Source: CAVVZJ01 sp963752755 (GTDB lineage: Bacteria > Planctomycetota > Planctomycetia > Isosphaerales > Isosphaeraceae). From it: 64,000 bases of DNA. The notes beneath the pieces are model-generated. The model ran no database searches, was not told where the DNA came from, and was given only the letters and a program-made list of their open reading frames with translations. Both the position numbers and the translations under genes were made by a program. Of this stretch, positions 34,912-44,784 are shown piece by piece (the first letter of the stretch is position 1; the number at the start of each line of letters is the position of its first letter). Location of the stretch: positions 62,001 through 126,000 of the forward strand of contig CAVVZJ010000003.1 in NCBI GenBank assembly GCA_963752755.1, in the 5' to 3' direction.

Positions 34912-37363
34912 ATGATATGCACTCGCCTTGCTCTCTCTTCGGCGGTCCTGCTCCTCGCCACCCCGATCGGCCCGGCCGACGCCAGCGACGCGAAAGCGCC
35001 CTTGCTGTTCATGGCCAGTGATTTTCCGAGACTCGAGCGCGGCGCTCCGGTATCCGAGTCGGGCCAATACACGATTTTCGTGTGGGCTCCTGCACGTCAA
35101 CATTGGTCAGCGAAGTCCGAGGGGCAAAAGGTTGCCTTGAAGCTGGAAATCCAGGGCGACGAGCCCCGTCCCTCCTGGCGACCGATCGGCACGATCAATC
35201 TCGCAGCGGATTCAGCGGTGACGATCCACGTCAGCGAATCGCCAAAGGGAGATGAGGAGGAGGCGAAGAAGGGGGAAGAACGGCCGTCTCCCGTCCCGCC
35301 ACTGATCGCGCTGACGCTCGATCCCCAAGCGAACCTCGCGTCTGCACTCGACCTGACGCGCGGTCGTCTGGACTCGGCCGCTCCGCCAGAGGACCCGAGG
35401 CGGTCGCACGTCCGCACAAACCGTGAGGGCGCCGGGTTTCGGGCCCCGGCGACCACCCAGGCCTGGCGCGACCGGCGCGGGCCGTCCGCGAGCAGTTGCT
35501 CGTCTCTCTGGGCCTCTGGCCGACGCCGACGCGGACGCCGCTCGCCCCCAAGATTTACGGCAAACTCGAGCGGGACGGCTACACGATCGAGAAGGTCGTC
35601 CTCGAAACACTCCCCGGGTTCACACTCTCGGGCAACCTCTACCGGCCCGTTGGCAAGACCGGCCGTCTCCCCGGTCTCCTTTGCCCACATGGCCACTGGG
35701 AAGACGGTCGTGTCAACCCGGAAGTCCAGATGCGCTGCATCCGCTGGGCGAAGCTCGGTTGTGTCGTGTTCATGTATGACATGGTCGGCTACAACGACAG
35801 CAAGCCCTTCGGCCACGCCTTCCTGAATCCGCGGCTCAATCGCTGGGGCTACAGCCTCGCCGCGCTCCAGACCTGGGACAGCATTCGGGCCCTCGATTTC
35901 CTCACGTCCCTTCCCGACGTCGATCCTGCCCGGATCGGCTGCACCGGCGAATCGGGCGGCGGGACCCAGACGTTCCTCCTCACGGCGCTCGACGATCGCG
36001 TGAAGGTCGCCGCGCCGGTCGTCATGGTCTCCGAAGGCTTCCAGGGCGGCTGCGTTTGCGAGAACGCCGCCGGCCTGCGGCACGGGACCGACAACGTCGA
36101 GTTCGCCGCTCTCACCGCTCCGAGGCCCCTGAAGCTCGTCGGCGCCACCGGGGACTGGACGGTCAACACGACCATCCAAGGTCCTGCCGGCCATCCGGGG
36201 CGTCTATGATCTCGTCGGCGTTCCCGAACGCGTGAGTGCCGACGTCTTCACGTTCCCTCATAACTACAACCAGACGAGCCGCAACGCCGTCTATGCGTTT
36301 ATGGCCTACTGGCTCCTGGGGATCGACGACCCCGAGGCCACCCGGGAGGGCGAGCAGACTCCGGAAAAGCCCGAAGATCTCTGGACCTTCAACGACGACC
36401 ATCCCGCCCCTTCCGATCGCAAGACCCCCGCGCAGCTCGAAGAGGACCTGATCGCAACCCTCTCCGGTCAGCTCGACGCCCTCGCCCCGGGCACTGATGC
36501 CGCTCGCTGGCAGGCCGATCGCGACTTCCTGGCAACCAGCCTCGGCGTCCGAGTCGGACTGACGAATCCCCCGCCAGCCGAACTGGTGAGCGTCGATGTG
36601 CGGCACGCGGACCAGAACCGATTGACGATCGTTCATGGCCTGGTCGGTCGCAAGGAGCCTGGTGAGCAGATCCCGGTGGTGCGTCTGACCCCGGCCGCGG
36701 CGTCGGGACGCTTGACCGTCCTCATGCACCCCCGCGGTAAGGCCGGCCTGGCGGACGCGGCTGGCCGGCCGATCCCGCTCGTTCAGGCGCTACTCGACCG
36801 GGGTCAGAGCGTTGTCGGGTTCGACCCCCTGCTGGTGGGCGAGTCGATGGACCCCGACGAGCCGGCCCAGCATCGGCCCCGAGACGGTCCATTACCAGAC
36901 CTACAACAAGTCGCTGGCAGCCGATCGGATGCAGGACCTGGCGACCGTGCTCGCCTGGGCCCGGTCGCGGCCGGATGTGCGGGAGGTCAGCCTGGTCGGA
37001 CTCGGGGAAACGGGGCCGCTGGTTTTGCTGGCCCGGCCGATGCTGGTAGGGCTCGCAAGGACAGTCGCCGACCTCGACGGCTTCGACTACGGCGACGGGA
37101 AGGGTGAGGTTCCGTCCGGCCTCGATCTCCCGGGCGTCCTCCAGTTCGGCGGTCTCAAGGCCGCCGCTGCACTGGCGGCTCCGGCCCCACTCTGGATCGC
37201 TCGGACCGCCGAGAGTTTCCAGGCTGACTGGCCGAGTCAGGCCTATCGCTTGCTCGATGCCTCCCCGATGCTCCGGATCGATCGCGAGGCGCCGGAAGCC
37301 GAGGCCCTCGCCCGCTGGATCGACGCCGGAGTTCGCCCGGACGAGTCGGCTACCGATCATTAG
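34912..37363 (+). CDS. Secreted alpha/beta hydrolase (acetyl-xylan-esterase/peptidase-like), three frameshifts
   Basis: Signal peptide MICTRLALSSAVLLLA. An N-terminal beta-domain is followed by LLCPHGHWEDGRV (oxyanion), CIRWAKLGCVVFMYDMVGYN and the nucleophile elbow IGCTGESGGGTQTF (Ser near 35950). DNTTIQ-like strand segments lead to FPHNYNQTSRNAVYAFM with a likely catalytic His. A second ~300-residue domain follows, with VLMHPRGKAGLADAAGRPI, VREVSLVGLGETGPLVL and LARWIDAGVRPDE. Single-base shifts at about 35485 (-1), 36181 (+1) and 36878 (+1, in a C run) break the frame. Restoring them gives ~815 residues. It is likely an exported carbohydrate esterase or dipeptidyl-peptidase-like enzyme. 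It is divergent from the amidohydrolase gene with 162 bases between them. Confidence 0.78.
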
Positions 37364-37386
37364 TCACGGTTCATCCGAAAACCACT

Positions 37387-37432
37387 GACGTTGAGGAATG
37401 TGTCGGGCATGCCTGACACATTCCTCAACGTC
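37387..37432. terminator. 18-bp perfect inverted repeat between convergent genes
   Basis: Arms 37387-37404 and 37415-37432 are fully complementary (starting GACGTTGAGG), around a 10-nt loop that itself contains GGCATGCC. It lies between the esterase (+) and the oxidoreductase (-) 3' ends, so it can terminate both. There is no T run. It might alternatively be a dispersed palindromic element. Confidence 0.65.
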
Positions 37433-37483
37433 GGTAATCTTCCAGCCTTCTAGCGACCAAGGATTGTGGCGACGGCCTAATGC

Positions 37484-38479
37484 TCAGGGAATCGTGATGA
37501 CGACCTTGCCGCCGACCTTGCTTGTGTTGCCGAGGGAACTTTCTTCGAGGAACCTGTGGGCGTCCGCGGCGCGATCAAGGGGGAAGGTCTGGCCGACGAG
37601 AGGTCGGAGCTTGCCCGCATCGACCCACTTGATGATCGCTTCCGCACACTTTCGCTGTTCGGCCGGCGTGGCGTTGAACATCGCGAAGCCGTGGAGCGAG
37701 CAGTTGCGCGGGTAGAACGAGCCAAGAGGCAGGGTCGGCTTGGCGGTCCGGCCAGCCATCACGATCATCCGTCCGCGCTTGCGAAGCAAGGGGATGGCCG
37801 TCTCAAGGTCGGGCTCGCGCTGGGTCTCGTACCAGACATCGATGCCTTCCTCGGAGAACTCGCGGAGCCGGGCCGGGACATCGTCGGTCCGGTAGTTCAG
37901 GGCCAGGTCGGCGCCGAGCTGGCGGCAGAGTTCGAGGTGCTCGTCGGTTCCCGCCGTGGTCGCAACGCGAGTGCCCGCGGCCTTCGCCATCTGGACGACC
38001 ATCGAGCCGACCCCGCCGCTTCCGCCAGAGACATACACCACGTCACCGCCGGTGGCTCGACCGCACTCGAACAGGCCGAGATGCGCCGTGATCCCGACGA
38101 GCGCCATCGAGGCGGCCTCGGCGTCCGAGAGCCTCTCGGGCGTCGGGTAGAGCCACTCCTCGGCCACGACTGCAAACTCAGCCGTGGTCCCCTGACGTCC
38201 GAGCAAGCCTTGATTCGATCCCCAGACGCGATCGCCGACCTTCAGCCCCGTCACGCCCTGTCCAACCTTCTCCACCGTGCCCGCCAGGTCACAGCCAATC
38301 ACATAGGGAAAGCTCAAGGGCATGTTCACCGCGCCCGAGCGGATGTAAAGGTCGATCGGATTCACGGCCGACGCCTTCACCCGGACGAGCACCTCGCATG
38401 CCCCCGGCTCCGGAGTCGGCAGGTCCCCCACGCGGATGTTCTCCGGCGGCCCGAGGGACTCGATGTAGGCAGCACGCAT
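37484..38479 (-). CDS. NADPH:quinone oxidoreductase-type medium-chain dehydrogenase
   Basis: 331 residues of the zinc-independent MDR type. Visible are LVRVKASAVNPIDLYIRSGA, YVIGCDLAGTVEKVGQGVTG, the dinucleotide-binding loop VVYVSGGSGGVGSMVVQMAK and ELCRQLGADLALNY. No zinc-ligand Cys cluster is present. The C-terminus FLEESSLGNTSKVGGKVVIT is typical of the family. It is followed upstream on the same strand by a Rieske protein (48 bases away), hinting at a short redox operon. Confidence 0.9.
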   Translation of the reverse strand: MRAAYIESLGPPENIRVGDLPTPEPGACEVLVRVKASAVNPIDLYIRSGAVNMPLSFPYVIGCDLAGTVEKVGQGVTGLKVGDRVWGSNQGLLGRQGTTAEFAVVAEEWLYPTPERLSDAEAASMALVGITAHLGLFECGRATGGDVVYVSGGSGGVGSMVVQMAKAAGTRVATTAGTDEHLELCRQLGADLALNYRTDDVPARLREFSEEGIDVWYETQREPDLETAIPLLRKRGRMIVMAGRTAKPTLPLGSFYPRNCSLHGFAMFNATPAEQRKCAEAIIKWVDAGKLRPLVGQTFPLDRAADAHRFLEESSLGNTSKVGGKVVITIP

Positions 38480-38527
38480 GAGGAGTTGTCTCCACTCTTC
38501 CAGGAAGAGGCCGTCAATCGTCGCGGA

Positions 38528-38842
38528 TCAAACGACGGAGACCTGGATCTCGTCTCCTTCGACCCGAACGGGATAGGTGCTGACACGGCAGCGGGTGCCT
38601 TCCAGGTGGCGGCCGTCTTCGAGACTGAACCGCCAGCCGTGCCAGGTGCAGGTGACGGACTTGTCAAAGACGACGCCGTCGCTCAAGGGGGCTCCCTGGT
38701 GGGGACAGGCGTCGTCGATGGCGTAGTAATGTCCCTGGTCGAGGAAGACGGCGATCATCCGGTCCTCGACCTCGAAGACCCGGCCTTCCCCCTCGGGAAT
38801 CTCGCCCACACGCGCCACGGTCTGGAACTGATCGGTTGTCAC
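38528..38842 (-). CDS. Rieske 2Fe-2S ferredoxin-like protein (NirD type)
   Basis: 104 residues, one Rieske domain. The cluster ligands are in DDACPHQGAPL (C-x-H) and VTCTWHGWRF (C-x-x-H). Soluble, no signal peptide. Such single-domain proteins serve as electron donors to oxygenases or as the small subunit of nitrite reductase. Neither partner is present, and the neighbour is a quinone oxidoreductase-type gene transcribed in the same direction. Confidence 0.9.
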   Translation of the reverse strand: MTTDQFQTVARVGEIPEGEGRVFEVEDRMIAVFLDQGHYYAIDDACPHQGAPLSDGVVFDKSVTCTWHGWRFSLEDGRHLEGTRCRVSTYPVRVEGDEIQVSVV

Positions 38843-39099
38843 GAGAAGACTCCGCCCCCTGTCGCCAAGATCCGGAAAAGCCCGGTGGCCGCCCGACGCA
38901 GGTCGGTTTCCCCGGCCACGGTCCGGGAACCATTTCCCGCGGAATGCCTGCCGTGGGGCCGTCCCCGTCTTTTTGAGAAATGAGCGGAGTGGTTGGGACG
39001 GCCGTCATACACTCCACTCAAGAGAAGTTGCTCCAGGCGTCATGATAGCCGGCAATCTCCGGGGTGCGAAGACCCGAGATGGTATTTGGAGGCGTAGAA

Positions 39100-39858
39100 A
39101 TGAACGAGTCGAAAGCGTCAACCGGTCCGATCGTGGAACCTCCCGTCAGTCAGCCCACCATTGACGGCAAGGTCCGCGAGCACGTCGATGGGATCAGCCT
39201 CGACCCGACCGGCGAGGAGTCGATCGACCGACGGCTGGCCCAGATCGAGATGGCCGGCGAGGAGGTGGCCACAGGCTGGAAGCCGGCGACCCACGAGCCG
39301 CTGGCGGCGGAGGTCCGCTACCTGCACATCTCGCGGACGATCCACGAGCTGATCAGTGATCGCAACCGGTCCGTCGGGATCTTCCTGTTTGTCGCCTCGC
39401 TTCTGTTCGGAGCCTCGACGGCCTTGCTCGGAGCGCCGAGGGACGTCGTGCCGATCATCCCGCTGGCGGCCATCCAGTACTGGTGTCTGCCGGTGACGGC
39501 CGCCGCGCTGGCCATCATCGGGGCCTTCGTGAGCCTGATCCTGATCCGGTCGCGGATCGGCCTGATCTTCGAGGTCACGAAGATGAACGCCTTGCTCGGC
39601 TTGCCATCCCAACGGGTCGAGCGGGTCAACCCGCTCTCGATCTTCTTCCTGATGCACGCTCTGGTGGTCTTACTCGGCGGCGCCTCAGGAGGCTTCGCGG
39701 CGGGGATGCTGGCCTGGCGGTCCTGGGAACGAGCGGGCGGCGCGATCGGACTGGGGATCACCGTGGCGGTCGCTTACGTGATCTTGTTCCAGGCCGCCTA
39801 TTATGTCACCATCCTGAGAGCGACCACCGAGACGAAGCTCGATGGCGTCCGTCGTTGA
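39100..39858 (+). CDS. Hypothetical membrane protein, four membrane segments
   Basis: 252 residues from ATG 39100, which follows GGAGGCG. The N-terminal ~95 residues are soluble and acidic (VREHVDGISLDPTGEESIDR, LAAEVRYLHISRTIHELISD). Four hydrophobic segments follow: VGIFLFVASLLFGASTALLG, LPVTAAALAIIGAFVSLILI, PLSIFFLMHALVVLLGGASG and GIGLGI-type VAVAYVILFQAAYYVTIL. No family recognised. It ends nine bases before the LOG-family gene, so the two are probably co-transcribed. Confidence 0.7.
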   Translation: MNESKASTGPIVEPPVSQPTIDGKVREHVDGISLDPTGEESIDRRLAQIEMAGEEVATGWKPATHEPLAAEVRYLHISRTIHELISDRNRSVGIFLFVASLLFGASTALLGAPRDVVPIIPLAAIQYWCLPVTAAALAIIGAFVSLILIRSRIGLIFEVTKMNALLGLPSQRVERVNPLSIFFLMHALVVLLGGASGGFAAGMLAWRSWERAGGAIGLGITVAVAYVILFQAAYYVTILRATTETKLDGVRR

Positions 39859-39867
39859 AAGGTTCTC

Positions 39868-40461
39868 ATGCCCGAACGCCCTCATCTCTGCGTCTTCTGC
39901 GGCTCCCAGCGCGGGGCCCGTCCCGAATACGAGAACGCCGCGCGACGAGTCGGGTTGGCCCTGGCCGCGCACGGTCTGGGTCTGGTCTATGGCGGCGGAC
40001 GGATCGGCCTGATGGGGGCCCTGGCCGATGCGACCCTCGCCGCCGGGGGACGCGTCGTCGGGGTGATACCGGAGCCTTTGACCCTCAAGGAACTGGCCCA
40101 CGAGGGTTGCACCGAGTTGATCGTCGTGCCCGGGATGCATGAACGCAAGGCGTTGATGGCGCAGAGGGCAACGGCCTTCCTGGCGATGCCGGGCGGCGTT
40201 GGCACGTTCGAAGAGTTCTTCGAGATCCTCACCTGGGCGGTGCTGGGCTTGCATGGCAAGCCAATCGGCCTGCTCAACGTGAGCGGTTATTTTGACCCGC
40301 TGCTGGGCTTGCTCGACCACGCCGTCGTCGAGCGCTTTGTCCGCCCCGAGCACCTGCAGAGGCTCCTCGTCTCCGACGACCCGGATGACCTCGTCGCCCG
40401 GCTCCCCGCGTTCACGTCCCCGCCGTCGGGGCCCAAGTGGATTGACCTGGCGCAGTCGTGA
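39868..40461 (+). CDS. LOG family protein (nucleotide 5'-monophosphate phosphoribohydrolase)
   Basis: 197 residues. Signatures of the TIGR00730/LOG family are CVFCGSQRGARPEYENAARR, GLGLVYGGGRIGLMGALAD, ELIVVPGMHERKALM and the active-site motif MPGGVGTFEEFFE. The family releases free base from nucleoside 5'-monophosphates; some members make cytokinins and many act as general nucleotide hydrolases. Cytoplasmic. Confidence 0.93.
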   Translation: MPERPHLCVFCGSQRGARPEYENAARRVGLALAAHGLGLVYGGGRIGLMGALADATLAAGGRVVGVIPEPLTLKELAHEGCTELIVVPGMHERKALMAQRATAFLAMPGGVGTFEEFFEILTWAVLGLHGKPIGLLNVSGYFDPLLGLLDHAVVERFVRPEHLQRLLVSDDPDDLVARLPAFTSPPSGPKWIDLAQS

Positions 40462-40551
40462 TGGCCGTTGATCGACGTCCGATCAAATCGACCGCCGGAA
40501 GCCCGGCGTCGCGGCGGGCGGAGCGACGACGCCGGGACTTTGTCGGAGCTG

Positions 40552-42294
40552 TCAGCGGCCGCCACCCGCAGCAGCGGCCTGGGGCTGAGCGGGTTTCTGG
40601 AGGCCGGGCCGGGGCTTGCGGGGAAGTTTCTCCTCCCGGTTGGCAGCCTGATGGAGGAAGGTGGCCATGATGACGGACGCCTGCTTCATGTCGTCGGCCT
40701 GGATGCGGTCGAAGACGTCCATGTTGGAGTGGTGAGTCCGGGTGTCGTACTCGATCGGGTCCTGGATGAACTGGAAGCCGGGCAAGCCGATGGCGTCGAA
40801 CGACATGTGGTCGGTGCCGAACGTCGGTGAGGGGGTGAGCGTCGTGGCGCCCAGCTCCCGGAAGGGGGCCAGCCAGTCGCGGAAGATCGGCCGCATGGCC
40901 TCGTTGCCCTCCATGTACACGCCGCGGACCTTGCCGGTACCGTTATCGAGGTTGAAGTAGCCGGAGAACTTTTCGTACTCGGGCGTCGTCTCCAGGACCC
41001 GGCCGGGTCGGCCGCCGCCGAACAGGGCGGCGAGGGCGTCGGCTGGGGAACTCGGTCCATCGTCGGCGAAGCTGCCGAAGTGTTCCTTGACATAGGCCCG
41101 CGAGCCGAGAAGTCCTTGCTCCTCGCCGCTCCAGAGGGCCACGCGGATCGTCCGCCGCGGTTTGAGGTCGAGTGTCTTGAGAATCCGAACTGCTTCCATG
41201 CAAACAGACACGCCGGCGCCGTTGTCCGTGGCGCCAGTGCCACCGTGCCAGGAGTCCATGTGGGCGCCGAGCATGACAATCTCGTCCTTCAGGTCGGTGC
41301 CCGGTATCTCGGCGATGGTGTTGTAGCCCATCAAATCGTCGCCATGGAACGTGACCTCCATCTCGACGGCCGCCTTCACCTTCTCGCCTGCTTCGAGCAT
41401 CCGGACCAGGCGGTTGAAGTGCTCCGGGGCAACCACAATCTGGGGCAGGATCTTGGGAACGTCCTTCTCCCAGGGCGACACCCGATGGTCGGGTCGGGAG
41501 GGGACTCGGGCACTCTGGACGAACAGGGTGCCGCCGTCGCCGCGGAAGCTTGGCTCCAGCACGGTCACAGCGCCCTCGTCGATCAAAAACTGCTCTCGCT
41601 TCTCCAGGAAGGCAAATGGGTTCGGACCATTCGCGCCCGGCCGCATTCGACCGAACCGGCGACCGCCGCGCGGCTGAGGCTCGGGCGCATTGGCCATGTC
41701 GAGGAGCCGCGTGTCCGTGAGACGGGAGCCGGGTGAGTCGAACCAGGCCTTGAGGTCCTTGATCCCGCCGATCAGGACAATCGCCCCTTTCAGCTTGCCC
41801 CGGTATTTCTCCAGATCCTCCTCCTTCTTGGCGTCGAAGAGGACGACCTCGCCGGTGTGGCGGCCCTCGATCCCCGGCGACCAAGCCTTGGGCAAGGCGA
41901 TGATTGGGATGCCCTGGGGCTCGACCACCTGAAGGCTGAACCGCTGGAGGCTCCAACCGCGACCGAACGGTCCCCAGGGTTCGAGGTGAGCGTTCTCCAG
42001 ACCCCAGCCGGCCATCGTGTCGCGGGTCCAGGCGTTGGCCCGGCGCATCTGGGGGGAGTTCGTCAAGCGGGGACCGATCACGTCGGAGAGGTAGCTCAAC
42101 GTCTTCATCACCTGGGAACGCTCGGTGCCCTCCGCCTTGATCCGGGCGATCGGGTCCTTCTCCTTGGCCTGAGCCTCCTTCGTGGGCGCTTCCTTTCGGG
42201 CAGCCTCCTGCGCCCGGGACGGGTCGCCGAGCGGCCCGGAAAGGGAGACGAGCAAGGCGGTCGCGAGGAGGGCGAGCCAACGTCTTCGTGTCAT
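40552..42294 (-). CDS. Secreted M28-family zinc aminopeptidase
   Basis: 580 residues. Signal peptide LALLATALLVSLSGPLGDPS. A PA-like insert (KGAIVLIGGIKDLKAW) is followed by the M28 metal site: IVMLGAHMDSWHGGTGATDN (His and bridging Asp), VALWSGEEQGLLGSRAY (Glu-Glu) and GTDHMSFDAIGLPGFQF (final His). All five ligand positions appear intact. The C-terminus is Pro/Ala-rich. It cleaves N-terminal residues of peptides outside the cytoplasm. It ends convergent to the LOG gene. Confidence 0.92.
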   Translation of the reverse strand: MTRRRWLALLATALLVSLSGPLGDPSRAQEAARKEAPTKEAQAKEKDPIARIKAEGTERSQVMKTLSYLSDVIGPRLTNSPQMRRANAWTRDTMAGWGLENAHLEPWGPFGRGWSLQRFSLQVVEPQGIPIIALPKAWSPGIEGRHTGEVVLFDAKKEEDLEKYRGKLKGAIVLIGGIKDLKAWFDSPGSRLTDTRLLDMANAPEPQPRGGRRFGRMRPGANGPNPFAFLEKREQFLIDEGAVTVLEPSFRGDGGTLFVQSARVPSRPDHRVSPWEKDVPKILPQIVVAPEHFNRLVRMLEAGEKVKAAVEMEVTFHGDDLMGYNTIAEIPGTDLKDEIVMLGAHMDSWHGGTGATDNGAGVSVCMEAVRILKTLDLKPRRTIRVALWSGEEQGLLGSRAYVKEHFGSFADDGPSSPADALAALFGGGRPGRVLETTPEYEKFSGYFNLDNGTGKVRGVYMEGNEAMRPIFRDWLAPFRELGATTLTPSPTFGTDHMSFDAIGLPGFQFIQDPIEYDTRTHHSNMDVFDRIQADDMKQASVIMATFLHQAANREEKLPRKPRPGLQKPAQPQAAAAGGGR

Positions 42295-42753
42295 GGGAGG
42301 CAGGCTCCAGGGTGAGAAGAAGTGCCACGGCAGCCAGCGGGAGAGGATGTGGGAATCAGGATACCCGTTCGGTTGCCGGGAGCAAGAACCTGGAGCTGTC
42401 GAGGCCGCTGTTCCGTCTCGCGTTCACTCCCGGGATGGGGCAGCGAACAAGGCGTTCCAATCCTTGCCGTTAATCGCTCTGAGACAAAGATTTCGGGGGC
42501 GTCGGGTTCGTTTCGTAACCATCCTCCTTCGCGGAGAGTAGGCGGCTTGGCTGCATATCTCCGAAGAAATTCGTGGAAGCTCCCGGAGCGATGAAGTCGA
42601 CGTCCCATTCCTGGGCTGGTCGTGATGGCAACCCCCGATTCGCGGGTTCTGTGGGAAACCTCAGGCCCACTTGACCGGTCCAGCATCGCTCCGATAATTT
42701 CGACGCCGATCGAATCACGGGCCAAGGGCCGCGAAGTCCGGGAAGGGGGATGG
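42295..42753. other. Divergent intergenic region with the arsR promoter
   Basis: About 460 bases between the M28 peptidase gene and the ArsR-type gene. It holds the promoter pair at 42671-42698. No coding frame was supported. Confidence 0.45.
42671..42698 (+). promoter_or_regulatory. Promoter of the SdpR/SdpI-like pair
   Basis: TTGACC (42671-42676) and GATAAT (42693-42698) with a 16-bp spacer, 55 bases before the ATG of the ArsR-type gene. It is the natural target of autorepression. Confidence 0.55.
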
Positions 42754-43044
42754 ATGAACGAGGTCTTCAAAGCCCTGTCGGACCCGTCGCGACGCGAGAT
42801 CCTGAGGCTGCTCTCCGGCGGGGAGAAGACCGCCGGGGAACTCGCGGGGCAGTTCGACATGAGCCGGCCGACGGTCTCGCATCACTTCGCGGTCTTGCAG
42901 GAGGCGGAGTTGATCCGGAGCCGTCGCGAGGGGACGAGGATCTATTACTCCCTGAACACGACGGTCGTGCAGGATGTCCTGGCGCGGATCATGGACCTGT
43001 TCGGGGCGAATGGGCAAGCACGGGGGGAGGGGGCGGAATCATGA
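42754..43044 (+). CDS. ArsR/SdpR-type autorepressor
   Basis: 96 residues from ATG 42754 after GGAAGGGGGA. The winged helix-turn-helix reads VFKALSDPSRREILRLLSGG, EKTAGELAGQFDMSRPTVSHHFAVLQEAELI and EGTRIYYSLN. No metal-binding CxC is present, which fits SdpR rather than ArsR. The stop overlaps the start of the SdpI-like gene (ATGA at 43041). In Bacillus subtilis SdpR represses its own operon and is sequestered by the membrane protein SdpI. Confidence 0.9.
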   Translation: MNEVFKALSDPSRREILRLLSGGEKTAGELAGQFDMSRPTVSHHFAVLQEAELIRSRREGTRIYYSLNTTVVQDVLARIMDLFGANGQARGEGAES

Positions 43045-43697
43045 TCCGGCGATACGGCTGGTGGGTGGCGATCGGTTTGACCGCGCTGGCGGCGCTGGCG
43101 TCGGTCGTCCTGTATCCGAGCATGCCGGAGCAGGTTCCGATCCACTGGAACATCCGGGGCGAGATCGACGGCTATGGGGCCAAGTCGTGGGCGTTGTTCC
43201 TTTGCCCGGGACTCATGGCGCTCCTGATCGGGATGTTCGCGATCTTGCCGTGGCTCTCACCGAAACACTTCGAGGTGACGACCTTTCGCTCGACGTATCT
43301 CTGGTTGATGATCCTGCTCACGGTGCTCGTCGGCTACATCCATGCCCTGACCTTGTTGGCTGGTCTGGGCTGGCACTTCCCGATGGACCGGGTCCTCGTG
43401 GGTGGAATGTTCCTGTTCTTCGCGATGCTAGGCAACGTCCTGGGAAAAGTCCGGTGCAACTTCTGGGTCGGCATCCGCGTGCCCTGGACGCTCGCGAGTG
43501 AGCGGGTCTGGAATGACACCCACCGCCTGGCGGCCTGGCTCTGGGTGGCCGGCGGGCTGCTCGGTGGCGTGCTGGCCCTGGCAGGCTGGCCGCTGGTTTC
43601 GATGGGGGTGTTGGTGGTGATCGTCGTGGTTCCGATCGTCTATTCGCTGATCCACTACAAGCGGCTGGAGCGGCGGGGGGAGGTCGGAAACGGATAA
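43041..43697 (+). CDS. SdpI-family membrane protein (DUF1648)
   Basis: 218 residues, six hydrophobic segments. The DUF1648 signature MPEQVPIHWNIRGEIDGYGA is at residues ~29-48, and the SdpI C-terminal motif FWVGIRVPWTLASERVWNDT at ~145-165. In B. subtilis SdpI gives immunity to the SdpC killing peptide and recruits SdpR to the membrane. Here it is coupled to an SdpR-like gene, but no sdpC-like gene is near. Confidence 0.9.
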   Translation: MIRRYGWWVAIGLTALAALASVVLYPSMPEQVPIHWNIRGEIDGYGAKSWALFLCPGLMALLIGMFAILPWLSPKHFEVTTFRSTYLWLMILLTVLVGYIHALTLLAGLGWHFPMDRVLVGGMFLFFAMLGNVLGKVRCNFWVGIRVPWTLASERVWNDTHRLAAWLWVAGGLLGGVLALAGWPLVSMGVLVVIVVVPIVYSLIHYKRLERRGEVGNG

Positions 43698-43938
43698 TCG
43701 CGCTGACTTGGAAGCCGGAGGTTCATCATCAAGAAGGCCCGCTACCAGGATGGGCCGATCTTGTTCCGTGTCTGGAATTTCGGTGACGCTGGCGGAGTGC
43801 GATCACCCCGGACAGTCTCTCTCGCGGAGAGCCGGATCGGTAACGAGATCGAGCGATCGGATCGGGGGTGAGCGGGACGACCTCTTGCCCGTTCGCGAGG
43901 AGCCGTCGGCGTGCTGCCCACCCCCTCCGGGAGCGGGA

Positions 43939-44784
43939 TCAGCCCTTGGGCGCGGCCTTGCGGGCAGCGGCGAGGCAGGCGCGGATCTCATCCATCGGGG
44001 CCTGGGGATGCTCCTCGTATTCGAGGGCGAGGCAATACTTGTACTGGCGCCTGGCCAGGGCCTTCAGGAGATCGGCCGTGCGGAGGTCGCCCTCGCCGAG
44101 GACGGTGAACTCGGTGGCGTTCTTGACGTCCTTGAGGTGAACGCCGTAGATCCGGTCGTCGAACGCCTCGACGGCCTCGACGGGGTCTTCCATCGAGCGG
44201 AGGAAGTGGCCGGTGTCGATGCAGCAGCCGATGAGCTTGTGATGGTTCTTGATGGCGTCCTGGATCGCCGCGATCTTCGCGAAGCGATGGCCGGGGCCGT
44301 GGTTGTGGATGCCGATGGCGATGCCGAATTCCTCGACGAGTTTGTCGAGGCTGTCGAAGGCGTCGGGGTCGGGGTCGGCGGAGAGGTAGTCGATGCCCAG
44401 AGCCTTGCCGAACTCGAAGGTGCGGCGGTTGGCGTCGTGATCCTTGCCGAAGTGAACCACTCCGAAGCCGATCACGCTCACACCGCTCTCGGCGGCCTGC
44501 TTCTTGTGCTCGGCGACCTTCGACGGGTCGGGCGGGATGTGAGCGGAGAACGACTCCCAGTAGTGCAGGCCGAGGTCGTGGGTCTTGGCCAGGGCGTCGT
44601 CGAGCGGAAAGCCGCGGAGCGAGTAGCTCTGGAGTCCCATCTTGAACGGCCCATAAGGACCGGATGCGGGCTCCTCGTCGCCGCGGCCCGTCCGGCCGAG
44701 GGTCAGGGCCCCGACCGCGGTCAGACCCGCCACCAGGGCCTCACGTCGAGTCAAGGACGTCCGATCGTCCACGCGCATCGTCAT
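43939..44784 (-). CDS. Sugar phosphate isomerase/epimerase-like TIM-barrel protein, exported
   Basis: 281 residues from ATG 44784, which follows GGAGCGGAG. A twin-arginine-like signal (LTRREALVAGLTAVGALTLG) precedes the AP-endonuclease-2-type TIM barrel: FKMGLQSYSLRGFPLDDALA, HYWESFSAHIPPDPSKV, IGIHNHGPGHRF, IGCCIDTGHFLRS, YGVHLKDVKN and CLALEYEEHPQAP. The metal-binding Glu/Asp/His set is plausible (H in IHNHGP, D in IDTGH, E in LEYEE). Periplasmic isomerase or epimerase with unknown sugar. Confidence 0.85.
   Translation of the reverse strand: MTMRVDDRTSLTRREALVAGLTAVGALTLGRTGRGDEEPASGPYGPFKMGLQSYSLRGFPLDDALAKTHDLGLHYWESFSAHIPPDPSKVAEHKKQAAESGVSVIGFGVVHFGKDHDANRRTFEFGKALGIDYLSADPDPDAFDSLDKLVEEFGIAIGIHNHGPGHRFAKIAAIQDAIKNHHKLIGCCIDTGHFLRSMEDPVEAVEAFDDRIYGVHLKDVKNATEFTVLGEGDLRTADLLKALARRQYKYCLALEYEEHPQAPMDEIRACLAAARKAAPKG

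Noticed and set aside
42754..43697. Complete Sdp killing-peptide operon
   Set aside because: No sdpA, sdpB or sdpC-like frame was found on either side.
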